NCBI GenBank assembly: GCA_934636865.1
Contig: CAKUBI010000004.1
Coordinates: 1-64,000, forward strand
From: an uncultured Oscillospiraceae bacterium
Lineage (GTDB): Bacteria; Bacillota; Clostridia; Oscillospirales; Oscillospiraceae
Length of the DNA stretch: 64,000 bases
Direction of reading: 5' to 3'
The position numbers were made by a program, and so were the translations under genes. Below the pieces are notes generated by a model. That model did no database searches. It was not told where the DNA came from and was given only the letters and a program-made list of their open reading frames with translations. Below, piece by piece: positions 36,192 to 44,337 of this stretch. Position 1 is the stretch's first letter. Each line of letters starts with the position of its first letter.

Positions 36192-36572
36192 TCATCCTCC
36201 CAGCGGCAGATACGGCACGCCGTTGATGAACACCAGTCCGTTCAGCTCGATCACGCCGTTGTTGTGCAGTACGATCTCCGCCCCCTCAAGCGCCGCGCGG
36301 ATGCGCACCTCTCCCGGCGCAAGCTCCCCGCTTTTTCCCGCGGGCACGCCCACGGCGTAGCTCTCCTCGCCAAAGGTCCCGCCGCGCACGATCAGCACGT
36401 CCTCGCCCCTTCGCGGCTTCCACTCGTAGCCGCCCGGCCCCACGGTCTGAACGCCGCGCGCCTCTCCGCTGCTGAATACCGCTGTTTCCTCGCCGTCGAT
36501 CGTCACCGTGCCATCCTGCGCCGAGGCCACGTCCTGCATCTCGTGCGCCGCCAGCTTTCTCGATAACCACAT
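36192..36572 (-). CDS. XkdR/gpV-like baseplate spike protein (short)
   Basis: 126 residues, beta-rich, with VQTVGPGGYEWKPRRGEDVLI as in OB-fold spike proteins, then repeated short strands (VRIRAALEGAEIVLHNNGVI) suggesting a small beta-helix tip. It fits the position of XkdR/gpV, the membrane-piercing spike. Family membership is moderately certain. Confidence 0.65.
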   Translation of the reverse strand: MWLSRKLAAHEMQDVASAQDGTVTIDGEETAVFSSGEARGVQTVGPGGYEWKPRRGEDVLIVRGGTFGEESYAVGVPAGKSGELAPGEVRIRAALEGAEIVLHNNGVIELNGLVFINGVPYLPLGG

Positions 36573-36579
36573 CGCTCCA

Positions 36580-37515
36580 TCACTCCCTCTGCAAGCTCAC
36601 TTCGCTCGTCTCTCCGCTCTCGCCGAAGCGCCGCGTCAGCTCGATCACACGAAAGCGCCCGCCGATGCCGAGCTTCGTCCCGCTCACGCGCGCGAGATCG
36701 CCCGGCGCGGCGGAGAATTTCCCCGCGATGCTCACGCGCAGCGTCTCCGCGCCCTCGCGCGACTTTCTGATCTGATACTCGCCCGTGCAGCGCATCGTCT
36801 GCGCGCCGCTTTTCGCCGGCACGTAGAACACCCTCCGGCTCGTCCCGCCGCGCGCGCAGAATTCCTCGTTTTTCACGCTCTGGCGCGCGCCTGCCTTTCT
36901 GTCCACCACCAGCGCCTCGGCGATCACGCCGTAGCGCCGGTCGCAGTAGGTCAGCGCCGTCACCGGCGCCGTCTCGTCGATCACGATGTCTGCGCCCCGG
37001 CGCGCCTTTCTGAGCGTCAGATTCCCGCTTTTGTCAAAATACGGCTCGATTCCCCCGTGCAGCGCCGCAAAGTCATGCAGCACCTTCCACTGGCTCGACC
37101 CGCTCGCCACGCGGTAATGCGCCGCCGCCACCTCGTCATAGCCCGCGCAGACGACGCCATACGGCGTCACGTGATTTCTTACGATCTCGCTCATCGCCGC
37201 CCGCTGGTACGTCACGGCCTCCGCCTCGTTGTCGAGCAGCAGCGCCGCCATGCCGCGCCCGCTGAGCTCAAGCTGCACGCCCTTTTCATCGCACATGACC
37301 GCGCATTCGTCGATCACACCCGCGAATTCGACCGCGCCGTCCTCTCTCGCCGTGAAGCGCACGGCCGAGCGCAGCGTCTCCGCCATCGCCGCCTCATAGG
37401 GGCAGCGCAGCGTGAAGCTGTCGCACGGCACGCTCCCCGTGTAGGAAAGCTCCCATTTCAGCAGCACCGGCAGCTCAAACTGCGCGCCGCCGCACGTCGT
37501 GATATAGCCCTTCAT
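36580..37515 (-). CDS. Tail hub protein, XkdQ/gpD-like
   Basis: 311 residues. LKWELSYTGSVPCDSFTLRC and GGIEPYFDKSGNLTLRKAR fit the XkdQ/phage late control D hub family. It forms the centre of the baseplate to which the spike attaches. The ATG at 37515 overlaps the stop of the LysM gene by one base (ATGA); an upstream open extension lies in that gene and is not used. Confidence 0.85.
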   Translation of the reverse strand: MKGYITTCGGAQFELPVLLKWELSYTGSVPCDSFTLRCPYEAAMAETLRSAVRFTAREDGAVEFAGVIDECAVMCDEKGVQLELSGRGMAALLLDNEAEAVTYQRAAMSEIVRNHVTPYGVVCAGYDEVAAAHYRVASGSSQWKVLHDFAALHGGIEPYFDKSGNLTLRKARRGADIVIDETAPVTALTYCDRRYGVIAEALVVDRKAGARQSVKNEEFCARGGTSRRVFYVPAKSGAQTMRCTGEYQIRKSREGAETLRVSIAGKFSAAPGDLARVSGTKLGIGGRFRVIELTRRFGESGETSEVSLQRE

Positions 37516-38081
37516 CACGGCAGCGTCACCCGCTCTCCCACCGCGATCACATTCGGGTTGCGGATCTGCGGATTCGCCTTCAAAAGCGCCGCCAGCGTCA
37601 CGCCGTGGGCGTAGGCGATGCCCCAAAGCGTGTCGCCGCGCTTCACGGTATACACCGTGCGCGCCGCCGCGGCGGAGGACGCGCTCCCGCCGCCGCTTTC
37701 GCCGCTCACGCGGATGAGCGACGTGCTCAGCGGGCTCGTCTCCCAGAAGGCGAAGCGGTAGCGCACATAGTCCTCAAGCGGCTGCTGGGCAAGCTCGAGC
37801 GATACGAAGTACGCCTGCGCCGCCTGCCACACCGGATGCACCAGCAGCCCCGCGCCGCCCTGATAAAAGACCGTCGCCAGCTTTTTGAACTCGCCGTAGG
37901 CGCCCCTCCCCGCAAACACGCCCTCGCCCTCCATCACGCGATAGCTCATGCCGAGATCCTGCATCCCGTACCGCCCGAACGGCACCTTCGCCACCGCCAC
38001 GTTCCGCCGGAACGAGATGGTGTAGGTCTCCGGGTTGTGCGGCCACACATAGTCCTTGTATCGCATCGGTGCAAGGTTCAT
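37515..38081 (-). CDS. LysM-domain tail protein, XkdP-like
   Basis: 188 residues. An N-terminal region (1-130) with WPHNPETYTISFRRNVAV is followed by a Ser/Ala/Gly linker and a C-terminal LysM domain (YTVKRGDTLWGIAYAHGVTL). XkdP proteins have this plan and sit between the tape measure and XkdQ. It is therefore the marker used to locate the missing tape measure just upstream. The LysM part may bind peptidoglycan. Confidence 0.9.
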   Translation of the reverse strand: MNLAPMRYKDYVWPHNPETYTISFRRNVAVAKVPFGRYGMQDLGMSYRVMEGEGVFAGRGAYGEFKKLATVFYQGGAGLLVHPVWQAAQAYFVSLELAQQPLEDYVRYRFAFWETSPLSTSLIRVSGESGGGSASSAAAARTVYTVKRGDTLWGIAYAHGVTLAALLKANPQIRNPNVIAVGERVTLP

Positions 38082-38099
38082 TTTTTCTCCGTCCCCTCT

Positions 38100-38606
38100 T
38101 CAGTAGAATAAAAAGCCGCCGTCGTAGCGCCGCGCGTCGCGCTCCAGGCTCTGTGAGAACTCCTCTGTCTCCCGCAGCGCCCGCTCCCGCGGCAGAAGCG
38201 CGGCCCGCTCCGTCTTTGCCGCCATAGCAGCCGCGGCGGGTGCTTCTTTCCCCAGCTCCTGCCGGAGCCACACCGCCGCGCTTTCCCCGCTCTCTTCCGC
38301 GTACACCGGCGCAGCGGAAGCAGCCGTGCGCGCCGTCATGCCCACCGGCAGCGCACCGGCGCTCTCCGCCGCAGCAGACGCTTCCCTGCCCGTCAGTCTG
38401 CGCGCAAGGCGCGCCATCTCCGTCTCCGCGCGTTTCTCCGCCGCGTCATTTGCGTCTCCATCCGCCGCGTTTTCCGCAGCCGCGCCATCCTTTTCGCCGT
38501 CCGTCCGCTCCCCCGCGACGGAGCGCGACAGCTGCTTTTTCAGCCGCTCCTCCCGCTCGCGCCACAGCGCCGCGCCGCGCGTCAGGACCCATTCGACGTA
38601 ATTCAA
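38100..38606 (-). CDS. Short helical protein in the tape-measure position
   Basis: 168 residues, almost all Ala, Glu, Arg and other helix-formers (for example EKRAETEMARLARRLTG), with no membrane helix, peptidase or other domain. Gene order (after the frameshifted tail chaperones, before LysM/XkdP) is that of the tape-measure protein, which in PBSX-type elements is well above 800 residues. No other gene in the module could be the tape measure. It is either a miniature tape measure or a replacement. A fragment of a longer gene is possible, but there is no remnant reading frame beside it. ATGA overlap with the previous gene. Confidence 0.7.
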   Translation of the reverse strand: MNYVEWVLTRGAALWREREERLKKQLSRSVAGERTDGEKDGAAAENAADGDANDAAEKRAETEMARLARRLTGREASAAAESAGALPVGMTARTAASAAPVYAEESGESAAVWLRQELGKEAPAAAAMAAKTERAALLPRERALRETEEFSQSLERDARRYDGGFLFY

Positions 38607-38938
38607 GCCCTTCTCCCCTCTTTCATGCGAAGATACCGCGCCATGTCAAAGCCTGCGTTGTCCCCGCCCGCCGTGTTGGCCAGCAGCTCTCCGCAGGCGC
38701 TGCACCGCGCCTCTTCCGCCCGCCTTCTGCACGCCGGGCACAGCCGTTCCAGCTCCTCCTCGCGGTCGAGCATCTCGTGCATCAGGCAGTAGAGGTAGTC
38801 CCCGTCCGTCATCCCGCGCACGCGCGCTTCGCTCGGCAGCGCCCCGGCATATCGGAGCACGCGCCATTTCAGCCGCTCATAGGGCGCGTGCTCCAGGCTT
38901 TTTTTAGCGCTTCCACCGTCTCGCGCCCATCCTCGCAC
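38603..38938 (-). CDS. Tail assembly chaperone, frameshift (T) part with zinc-type cysteines
   Basis: Minus-1 frame continuation of the preceding chaperone, about 98 residues after the slip (the open frame begins at 38938, but the expected product starts at 38899). It has no ribosome site and no likely start of its own. It contains the four-cysteine motif CPACRRRAEEARCSACGEL, a likely zinc ribbon. The combined product would be about 216 residues (118 + 98), as in lambda G-T and related tail chaperones. Confidence 0.8.
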   Translation of the reverse strand: MRGWARDGGSAKKSLEHAPYERLKWRVLRYAGALPSEARVRGMTDGDYLYCLMHEMLDREEELERLCPACRRRAEEARCSACGELLANTAGGDNAGFDMARYLRMKEGRRA

Positions 38939-39252
38939 GAAGGGTTCTCCGCCCCGTCGAGCAGCGCATACTGCGCCACAAGCGCGTTGATCTCCCCGGC
39001 GCTCAGCGCGTTTTCCACACCCTCCGCCCGCTCATAAACCGCCTCGCCGCCCTTTACAATGCTCCGCTTCAAAAGCGCCGCGTTCGCGCGCAGCGCCCGC
39101 TCTTCCTCGTCCGCGCAGTCAAGCTGCCCGATCTCGCGCCGCAGCGCGAGCGTCTCCCGGGCCGACAGCAGCCGCAGCGCGCATCTCTCCCCGCCGATCT
39201 CCACGCTCATCTCCCGCTCCCGGCCAAGGAAGCGCAAAAGCTTTTCGTCCAT
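38869..39252 (-). CDS. Tail assembly chaperone (G part), XkdN-like
   Basis: 127 residues, acidic and helical, with LGREREMSVEIGGERCAL near the start, at the XkdN position after the tail tube. It ends shortly after a slippery run of seven A at 38899-38905. It is expected to coat the tape measure during tail assembly. The start overlaps the stop of the tube gene. Confidence 0.8.
   Translation of the reverse strand: MDEKLLRFLGREREMSVEIGGERCALRLLSARETLALRREIGQLDCADEEERALRANAALLKRSIVKGGEAVYERAEGVENALSAGEINALVAQYALLDGAENPSCEDGRETVEALKKAWSTRPMSG
38899..38905 (-). other. Programmed -1 frameshift site (A AAA AAA)
   Basis: In the chaperone frame the codons read CTA AAA AAA GCC, giving the perfect slippery heptamer A AAA AAA. 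A -1 slip enters the frame AGC CTG GAG, which stays open to the stop at 38603. This is the standard way phages make the long tail chaperone. Confidence 0.8.
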
Positions 39253-39641
39253 CAGTTTGCGATCTCCATGCGCCTGCGCGCAATGATCGTCACCTTCTCC
39301 GCCGCCGCGTCGCCCAGCTTGCCCGCTTCTTCAATGCTGCTCCAGCGGCACTGGGAATAAATGATGCGCTTGTCCGGCTTGCAGATCACGAGCGAAAAAT
39401 CGTTCAGCTCGTAGAAGTTGATGCCGTCTCCGATGGCCTCGTCCGTCGCGTACAGGCGGCTCAGCTCCAGCGTATATTTGTTCGCGCCCGCGATAGTCGC
39501 CACCGGCTCGCTCTCGCCGAAGGCCTCGATCTCGCGGCTCGTACGCGTCGCCTTCGTCGTGTAGCTCTGCACCACCGCCACCTTTTTGCCGTCCACCTCA
39601 AGGTAGATGTCGCTGCTCAGCGGTAAGATCGTATTCGCCAT
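39252..39641 (-). CDS. Tail tube protein, XkdM-like
   Basis: 129 residues. SSDIYLEVDGKKVAVVQSYT and EIEAFGESEPVAT are typical of XkdM-like tail tube proteins. Start at 39641 follows GAGGAGGAG. It forms the inner tube inside the sheath, and lies 11 bases after the sheath gene. Confidence 0.88.
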   Translation of the reverse strand: MANTILPLSSDIYLEVDGKKVAVVQSYTTKATRTSREIEAFGESEPVATIAGANKYTLELSRLYATDEAIGDGINFYELNDFSLVICKPDKRIIYSQCRWSSIEEAGKLGDAAAEKVTIIARRRMEIAN

Positions 39642-39652
39642 TTTTCTCCTCC

Positions 39653-40726
39653 TCACACCGTGATGTGCGCCGTCAGATAGATGCGGTTCAGCCCGTGCGC
39701 CACCGTAAAGCTGAACTCCACCAGGCACACCGTCGCGTCGCTCTCGAGCGCCGATACCTTCACCTCGCCGTAGCCGTCCACGATCTCGCGGCTCTTCATC
39801 TCCTCAAGCTCGAGCACCACCTGCGAGCGGATCGCTCCGCGGCTCTGCGCGGTATTTTTGCTGCGGGCAAAGCGTGCGCGCAGCGCATTGCGGATCGTCG
39901 GGATCACCTCGTCCACGATGAGGATCGTCGTCAGCTCGCGCCACGTCGTGTCCGCCGCGCCGCCCGTGCTCGTTCTCGTCGTGATGCCGCGCACCGGCGA
40001 GCACACGCCGCCCACGCACTCAATGGGCGTCACGCCGCCGCGCACCAGTTGGTCGATCTCGCTGTCGCTCAGCCGCTTGCTCACGCCGCCAAGCCCCGCA
40101 AGCGCCGCGCCGTTGATGGGAACCGACGCATCCGAGCTCCCCGCGATCACGCCCGCGGCCGCCGCCGCCGCCAGCACCGCGCTCGCCTCCGTGCCGTCCT
40201 CCAGCGCCGCGTCCGGACCCACCAGCACCATGCGCTCGCTGTTGATGCTCTTCGCGTGCTCCACCATCTGCGCCACCGTTTCCGCCGCGCCGCCCACGAC
40301 CGCGATGCGCTCGCGCCTTGCGTTCGACGCGTTTTCCACGCTCGTTTTCAGGCTCTGGTGCACGCTCACCTCCGCACTGTCGCACACCACGATGCCCACG
40401 TCCTCTTCCTCGCTGAGCGCCGCGAACGCGCTCGCGTAATCCGCCGCGCCGCCCGCGGCCTTGCCCACGGCCGCCGCCTTCACCGCGCCCGCGCCGTTCA
40501 AAAAGAGCATCCTGAGCAGCGTGCTCATGCCCTGCGTGCCCGCCGCGTCCTCGCCGAACACGCTCCTGCCCTCCTCATAGGAGGTGATGAGCACCGCCTC
40601 GTTCGCCGTCCCCTTCGCCGCGATTGCCGCCGCGCCGATGGTCTTTGCCGCCGCGCGTGCGCTCACCACGCTCGATGCGTCGCAGGACGAATACACGCCC
40701 GGCCGCTCATGGATCGTACTATTCAC
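39653..40726 (-). CDS. Contractile tail sheath protein
   Basis: 357 residues, XkdK family, somewhat shorter than the usual 430-490. RPGVYSSCDASS at the N-terminus, an Ala-rich middle, and a conserved C-terminal domain (TIRNALRARFARSKNTAQSR onward, DGYGEVKVS, VEFSFTVAHGLNRIYLTAHI). It makes the tail contractile. Confidence 0.92.
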   Translation of the reverse strand: MNSTIHERPGVYSSCDASSVVSARAAAKTIGAAAIAAKGTANEAVLITSYEEGRSVFGEDAAGTQGMSTLLRMLFLNGAGAVKAAAVGKAAGGAADYASAFAALSEEEDVGIVVCDSAEVSVHQSLKTSVENASNARRERIAVVGGAAETVAQMVEHAKSINSERMVLVGPDAALEDGTEASAVLAAAAAAGVIAGSSDASVPINGAALAGLGGVSKRLSDSEIDQLVRGGVTPIECVGGVCSPVRGITTRTSTGGAADTTWRELTTILIVDEVIPTIRNALRARFARSKNTAQSRGAIRSQVVLELEEMKSREIVDGYGEVKVSALESDATVCLVEFSFTVAHGLNRIYLTAHITV

Positions 40727-41228
40727 GTTCTTTCACCGTGCCTTTCAATACAAAATCGGTAAATACCGTCTCGTCCTCCGCCCGCTCGCAGAGGAAATAT
40801 GCCGCGTAGCGCGCGCTCGCGCACAGGCGGAACATGCCCGTTGCCTTGTCCCATTCCGCCGCGCCCCAGCGCAGCTCGCGCAGCCTGAGCCCCTCGGGCA
40901 GCGCCGCTGTCAGCGCCTGCGTCACCTTCTCCGCTTCTTCCCCGCAGCCGTCCGCGCTCAGCTCTCTCGGCGCGTAAACGTCCAGCGACAGCGTCAGCGT
41001 CATTCTCCGCCCGAAGGTCTCGCGCACCTCCTGCGTTTTCTCGTCCACCCGCCTGCCGAGGTATTCAGCTCCCCCGCCCGGCTCGATCACCGTCTCCCGC
41101 GCGCCCACCGCCGTCACAGCCCGCGCGCAGGTTCTGAACTTCTCTTCGCCGTACCGCTCCACCGCCGTGCCGCCCGCGGCGGCAATGGCCGCCATCACGG
41201 CTCTTTTCACCTGTCCTATCGCCGTCAT
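40719..41228 (-). CDS. Phage head-tail/tail completion protein
   Basis: 169 residues, in the position of the tail-terminator (XkdJ-region). EVRETFGRRMTLTLSLDVYAP is a recognisable tail-completion-like beta pattern. The start at 41228 follows GGGAGGAG. Overlaps the sheath gene by 8 bases. Exact family unsure. Confidence 0.65.
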   Translation of the reverse strand: MTAIGQVKRAVMAAIAAAGGTAVERYGEEKFRTCARAVTAVGARETVIEPGGGAEYLGRRVDEKTQEVRETFGRRMTLTLSLDVYAPRELSADGCGEEAEKVTQALTAALPEGLRLRELRWGAAEWDKATGMFRLCASARYAAYFLCERAEDETVFTDFVLKGTVKERE

Positions 41229-41545
41229 GCCGTCGTCTCCTCCCGCAGGACCGCCCAGTAGTAAAGGATCTCCTCCCCCGCGCGCAGCGGTGCCGCCCGG
41301 CGCACGACGTACTGCTTCTCCCCGCAGATCACGCGCCCGCCCATCGCGACCTCCACATCCGCCGGACCCAGATACCGCCAGCACATCTCGTCCACCGCGC
41401 CCAGCGCCGTCACGGCAAACGGCTCCTCGCCGCTCTCTTTTCTGATCGGCTGGATAAAGGCCTTCGTCCGCACCGCGTCCTCTCCGCGCCGCACCTCAAC
41501 GCTCGTGCCATAGCGTGCGAACGCTTCTTTCAGCATCTCCTTCAT
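41225..41545 (-). CDS. Phage head-closure-like connector protein
   Basis: 106 residues, beta-rich (VTALGAVDEMCWRYLGPADV, GEKQYVVRRAAPLRAGEEIL). The position fits the neck proteins XkdH/I. The start is coupled to the upstream stop by ATGA at 41545; the ribosome site is weak, consistent with translational coupling. Confidence 0.65.
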   Translation of the reverse strand: MKEMLKEAFARYGTSVEVRRGEDAVRTKAFIQPIRKESGEEPFAVTALGAVDEMCWRYLGPADVEVAMGGRVICGEKQYVVRRAAPLRAGEEILYYWAVLREETTA

Positions 41546-41928
41546 CCCGCCACCCCGAAAAAGCAGAACGCGCCGTCCTCCGTATAGGGCCGCATCAGCA
41601 CCCATGCCTGCGCGCGCAGCGCGTCGAGCCGTCTGCCGCTTTCGCCCGAGGAACGCTTCGTCACCGTCAGATCTCCTGCGCGCAGGGAGGAGGCCTCCTC
41701 CCCGCCCGCTCTCGCGCTCTCGAGCGCCGCCGCCGAGAGGAACGCCGCCGCGCAGGGGAACGCGTCCCCGCACGCCTTCTTGGATACGCCGTCCTTCAGC
41801 CGCCCCTCCAGCAGCGTCTCCTGCGTCCTGCACAGCATTTCGAGCAGCTCCTGCTCGCTCTCGTCCGCCTTCGTCAGCGCCTTGGCGAGCGTCAGGATCT
41901 TTTCCCCCATCGCGTCCATTTCCGCCAT
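41542..41928 (-). CDS. Phage head-tail connector protein
   Basis: 128 residues, helical (AKALTKADESEQELLEMLCR), like gp6/YqbG-type connectors directly after the capsid gene. ATG at 41928 follows CGGAGGCAG. Expected to sit under the portal in the finished head. Confidence 0.65.
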   Translation of the reverse strand: MAEMDAMGEKILTLAKALTKADESEQELLEMLCRTQETLLEGRLKDGVSKKACGDAFPCAAAFLSAAALESARAGGEEASSLRAGDLTVTKRSSGESGRRLDALRAQAWVLMRPYTEDGAFCFFGVAG

Positions 41929-41944
41929 TTCGCTGCCTCCGCTC

Positions 41945-42976
41945 TTACTGCAATTTGAGCACCTTCGAAGCCTCCTGATACGGCTTTGCAAAGCCCGAGA
42001 TGCTCGTGATGGCCGCGCGCTCGAGCTGGCGGTCGATCAGCTTGTCATACTCCACCATCACCTCGCTGCCGCAGATGCGCTCGAGCGCATAGTTTTTGTC
42101 AAGGCCGATGATCGTGCCCGCGGGCATGGCGCTCGTGCGCAGGAGCTTCGCGCCCAGCGGCGTCGCCAGCGTGCCCGTGCCCTGGAAGTTGAGACCCGTC
42201 AGCGGGTTCTGGAATTCCGAGAGCTTGAGCATTTCGAGCATCATGTCATTGCCCATCAGCATCGTGTTCATCGTGTAGGGGTCAAACTGCGACCAGAAGC
42301 CCAGCAGCGCCTCGTAGCTCAGCGTCCCCTCCGTGCCGCCAATGCCGTCGTCGCCGATCGTATAGCTGTCGGCGGGGTTTCCGTTGCCGTCGCCGTTCAT
42401 CAGCACGCCGATGGCGTCCTTCAAATGCATGCGTGCGATGTACGCGCCGATCTGGCGCAGCGTCACGGAAAAGAGGTCAAGGCGCTGGAAGCGGATAGCC
42501 TCGTAGGACGCCACCAGCATTCTGCCTCGCTTGTGGAGCTTGACGAGATTTTCCTGCGTGCGGATGCTCGTCGTCGGGATGCTCGCACCCTCCTCCACGC
42601 GCTTGAGCTCCTTGTCGTCGTCCGTCGGGACCGACGCGATGGAGCGGTAGTCCATGCCGTCAAAATTCGTCACTGTCGCCGTAATGTCAGGCAGGATGTC
42701 GCTCTCCATGCCCTGACGCACCACGCGCGAGACGAACTCCGGAAACAGCACCGAGGACTCGCTCGTGTGGAAAAACTTTTCCACCATGTCGCTGCCTGCG
42801 CCCTTAACGTGGATGTCAAAGCGCTTGAGCTGGCGCTGGAAGGCGTCCAGCCCCTCGAGCGCCGTGCCCTTGTAGCTCTCGCTCGGGTCAAGGCTCTCGA
42901 GCACCTTCAAAAAGCTCTTGCCGCTTCTGCCGTACATGCCCTTTTCGAGCTTTACGTTTTCATACTGATAAGCCAT
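41945..42976 (-). CDS. Major capsid protein (HK97 fold likely)
   Basis: 343 residues. LGAKLLRTSAMPAGTIIGLD and the C-terminal AAITSISGFAKPYQEASKV, plus FDPYTMNTMLMG in the middle, resemble PBSX-type and other HK97-fold capsid proteins. It is in the correct place: after protease and decoration protein, before connectors. Start follows AAGGAGGAAAG. Confidence 0.87.
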   Translation of the reverse strand: MAYQYENVKLEKGMYGRSGKSFLKVLESLDPSESYKGTALEGLDAFQRQLKRFDIHVKGAGSDMVEKFFHTSESSVLFPEFVSRVVRQGMESDILPDITATVTNFDGMDYRSIASVPTDDDKELKRVEEGASIPTTSIRTQENLVKLHKRGRMLVASYEAIRFQRLDLFSVTLRQIGAYIARMHLKDAIGVLMNGDGNGNPADSYTIGDDGIGGTEGTLSYEALLGFWSQFDPYTMNTMLMGNDMMLEMLKLSEFQNPLTGLNFQGTGTLATPLGAKLLRTSAMPAGTIIGLDKNYALERICGSEVMVEYDKLIDRQLERAAITSISGFAKPYQEASKVLKLQ

Positions 42977-42989
42977 CGTTCTTTCCTCC

Positions 42990-43343
42990 TTAAAGCTTGA
43001 TGACCGCGGTCTTTGCCGCGCTGTCCACGCTCACGATGAGATATTCTCTGCCCTTCGCCGCGTCCACGCTCACGCCGCCGTAGGCGTCGGCGCTCAGCTT
43101 GCCGTAGCCCACCGCCGGGGCGGTGTCGCCGCTGTAGCTCACCTCGGCAAGGCCGCCGAGCTGCACGCTGCACGCCTTTCTGTCGTGCGCCACCGCGCGC
43201 ACCACGCCGCAGAAGCCGTCCTGCGCGCTGCACTTTGCCGCCGTACCGGCCGCGTCGGCCTTGACCACCATGCCCTCGCTCACGTTCGCGCCGCAGTGGA
43301 ACGTCGCGCACCATTCGCCGATACCCTGATAAGAAATGCTCAT
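42990..43343 (-). CDS. Capsid decoration-like protein (DUF2190-like)
   Basis: 117 residues, small beta-rich domain with VSEGMVVKADAAGTAAKCSA and GFCGVVRAVAHDRKACSVQL, similar to capsid stabilisation proteins placed just upstream of the major capsid gene. Assignment is by pattern and position. Confidence 0.6.
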   Translation of the reverse strand: MSISYQGIGEWCATFHCGANVSEGMVVKADAAGTAAKCSAQDGFCGVVRAVAHDRKACSVQLGGLAEVSYSGDTAPAVGYGKLSADAYGGVSVDAAKGREYLIVSVDSAAKTAVIKL

Positions 43344-43398
43344 GTAACTTCCTCCTTAAAATTCTTTTATTCCAAAAGCGCCTCCGCTTTTTGGTCCC

Positions 43399-44337
43399 TT
43401 ACACGCAGAAGTCGCTCTCGTCCTCCGCTTTCTTTGCCCTTTCGCTGTAAGTGAGCTGCGTGCGCAGCCCCAGCCGCTTCGCCGCCTTCGCGCGGTAGAG
43501 CTTTTCCATCGCGCGCAGCTCGTCCTCGTCGAGCTTTTCGATCATCTTTTCAACGGTCCCACCGTCCGTCTCCTGCTCGCCGAGCAGCATCCAGCGCTTC
43601 ACCTCGCTTCGCAGCGCGCTCATGCAGCGCCTGCCCTGCTCGGCCTGCTTTTCAAGCGCTTCGAGCTCTTCAAGGTTCGCGCGCGACCCGCGCCGCTTCA
43701 CAAGCATCTTGAGCGTGCCCGTCTCCCCGCCGCCGCAGCGCTTCAAAACGCCCGCCCTCGGCTGCGCCGGCACCGCCACAAAGCTCCACTCGTAGGCGTC
43801 CTGCGCCCCCACGAGCTCCGCGCAGCAGAGCTTTCCGCCGTAGCGCTCGCCCTTTCTGTGCGCGCACGCGCCCATCTCCTCGCCGCAGACGGAGCACCTG
43901 CAATGCGCCACGCTGCACCCGACGCTCACCTCTTTTTTGATGCCGCCCTCGATCTCGCCGATCAGCCCGTCGTTCTCTCCGCCGCGCAGCATATAGGCGT
44001 AGCCCTTGAGATAGCAGCGCTTTTCCCCCGCAGAGCAAAGCCCCTCTTCCTCCACGACCTCCGTGCGGTAGATGCGCGCCGCCTGCCCTCTCGCCGTCCA
44101 CTCGTGGTCAAAAATGCCGCTTTTCCCCACGAACAGCGCCGCAAGCTCCTCGAGCGTCGCGCGCGGAAAGCGCTCGCCGTCGCGGTCCACCTCGTTGTCG
44201 CACAGCCGCACGGCAAAGGTGTACACCTCGTCCGCCTTGAGCTCCCGCTTGGCAAAGGCGTTGATCGCCGCAAGCTCCTCGTTCGTCACCATGCTGTTTT
44301 TGAGCCCCTGGCTCTCTTTTCTCACTTCCATGCTCAT
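43399..44337 (-). CDS. Prohead protease-like protein with Cys/His cluster and helical scaffold part
   Basis: 312 residues. N-terminal protease domain (about 20-200): IFDHEWT supplies a candidate catalytic His and EVSVGCSV a candidate Ser. Right after it comes a cysteine/histidine cluster (HCRCSVCGEEMGACAHRKGE), probably zinc binding; similar clusters occur in other Firmicutes phage proteins. The C-terminal part (220-312) is charged and helical, a likely scaffold released by cleavage. ATGA overlap with the portal gene. Confidence 0.75.
   Translation of the reverse strand: MSMEVRKESQGLKNSMVTNEELAAINAFAKRELKADEVYTFAVRLCDNEVDRDGERFPRATLEELAALFVGKSGIFDHEWTARGQAARIYRTEVVEEEGLCSAGEKRCYLKGYAYMLRGGENDGLIGEIEGGIKKEVSVGCSVAHCRCSVCGEEMGACAHRKGERYGGKLCCAELVGAQDAYEWSFVAVPAQPRAGVLKRCGGGETGTLKMLVKRRGSRANLEELEALEKQAEQGRRCMSALRSEVKRWMLLGEQETDGGTVEKMIEKLDEDELRAMEKLYRAKAAKRLGLRTQLTYSERAKKAEDESDFCV

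Noticed and set aside
38603..38938. Independent gene starting at 38938
   Set aside because: No ribosome site, and the first residues duplicate coding of the overlapping chaperone; the slippery site explains the frame better.
43860..43960. Cysteine/histidine cluster in the phage protease as a novelty
   Set aside because: Comparable clusters occur in many Firmicutes phage protease/scaffold proteins; it is kept as a gene description only.
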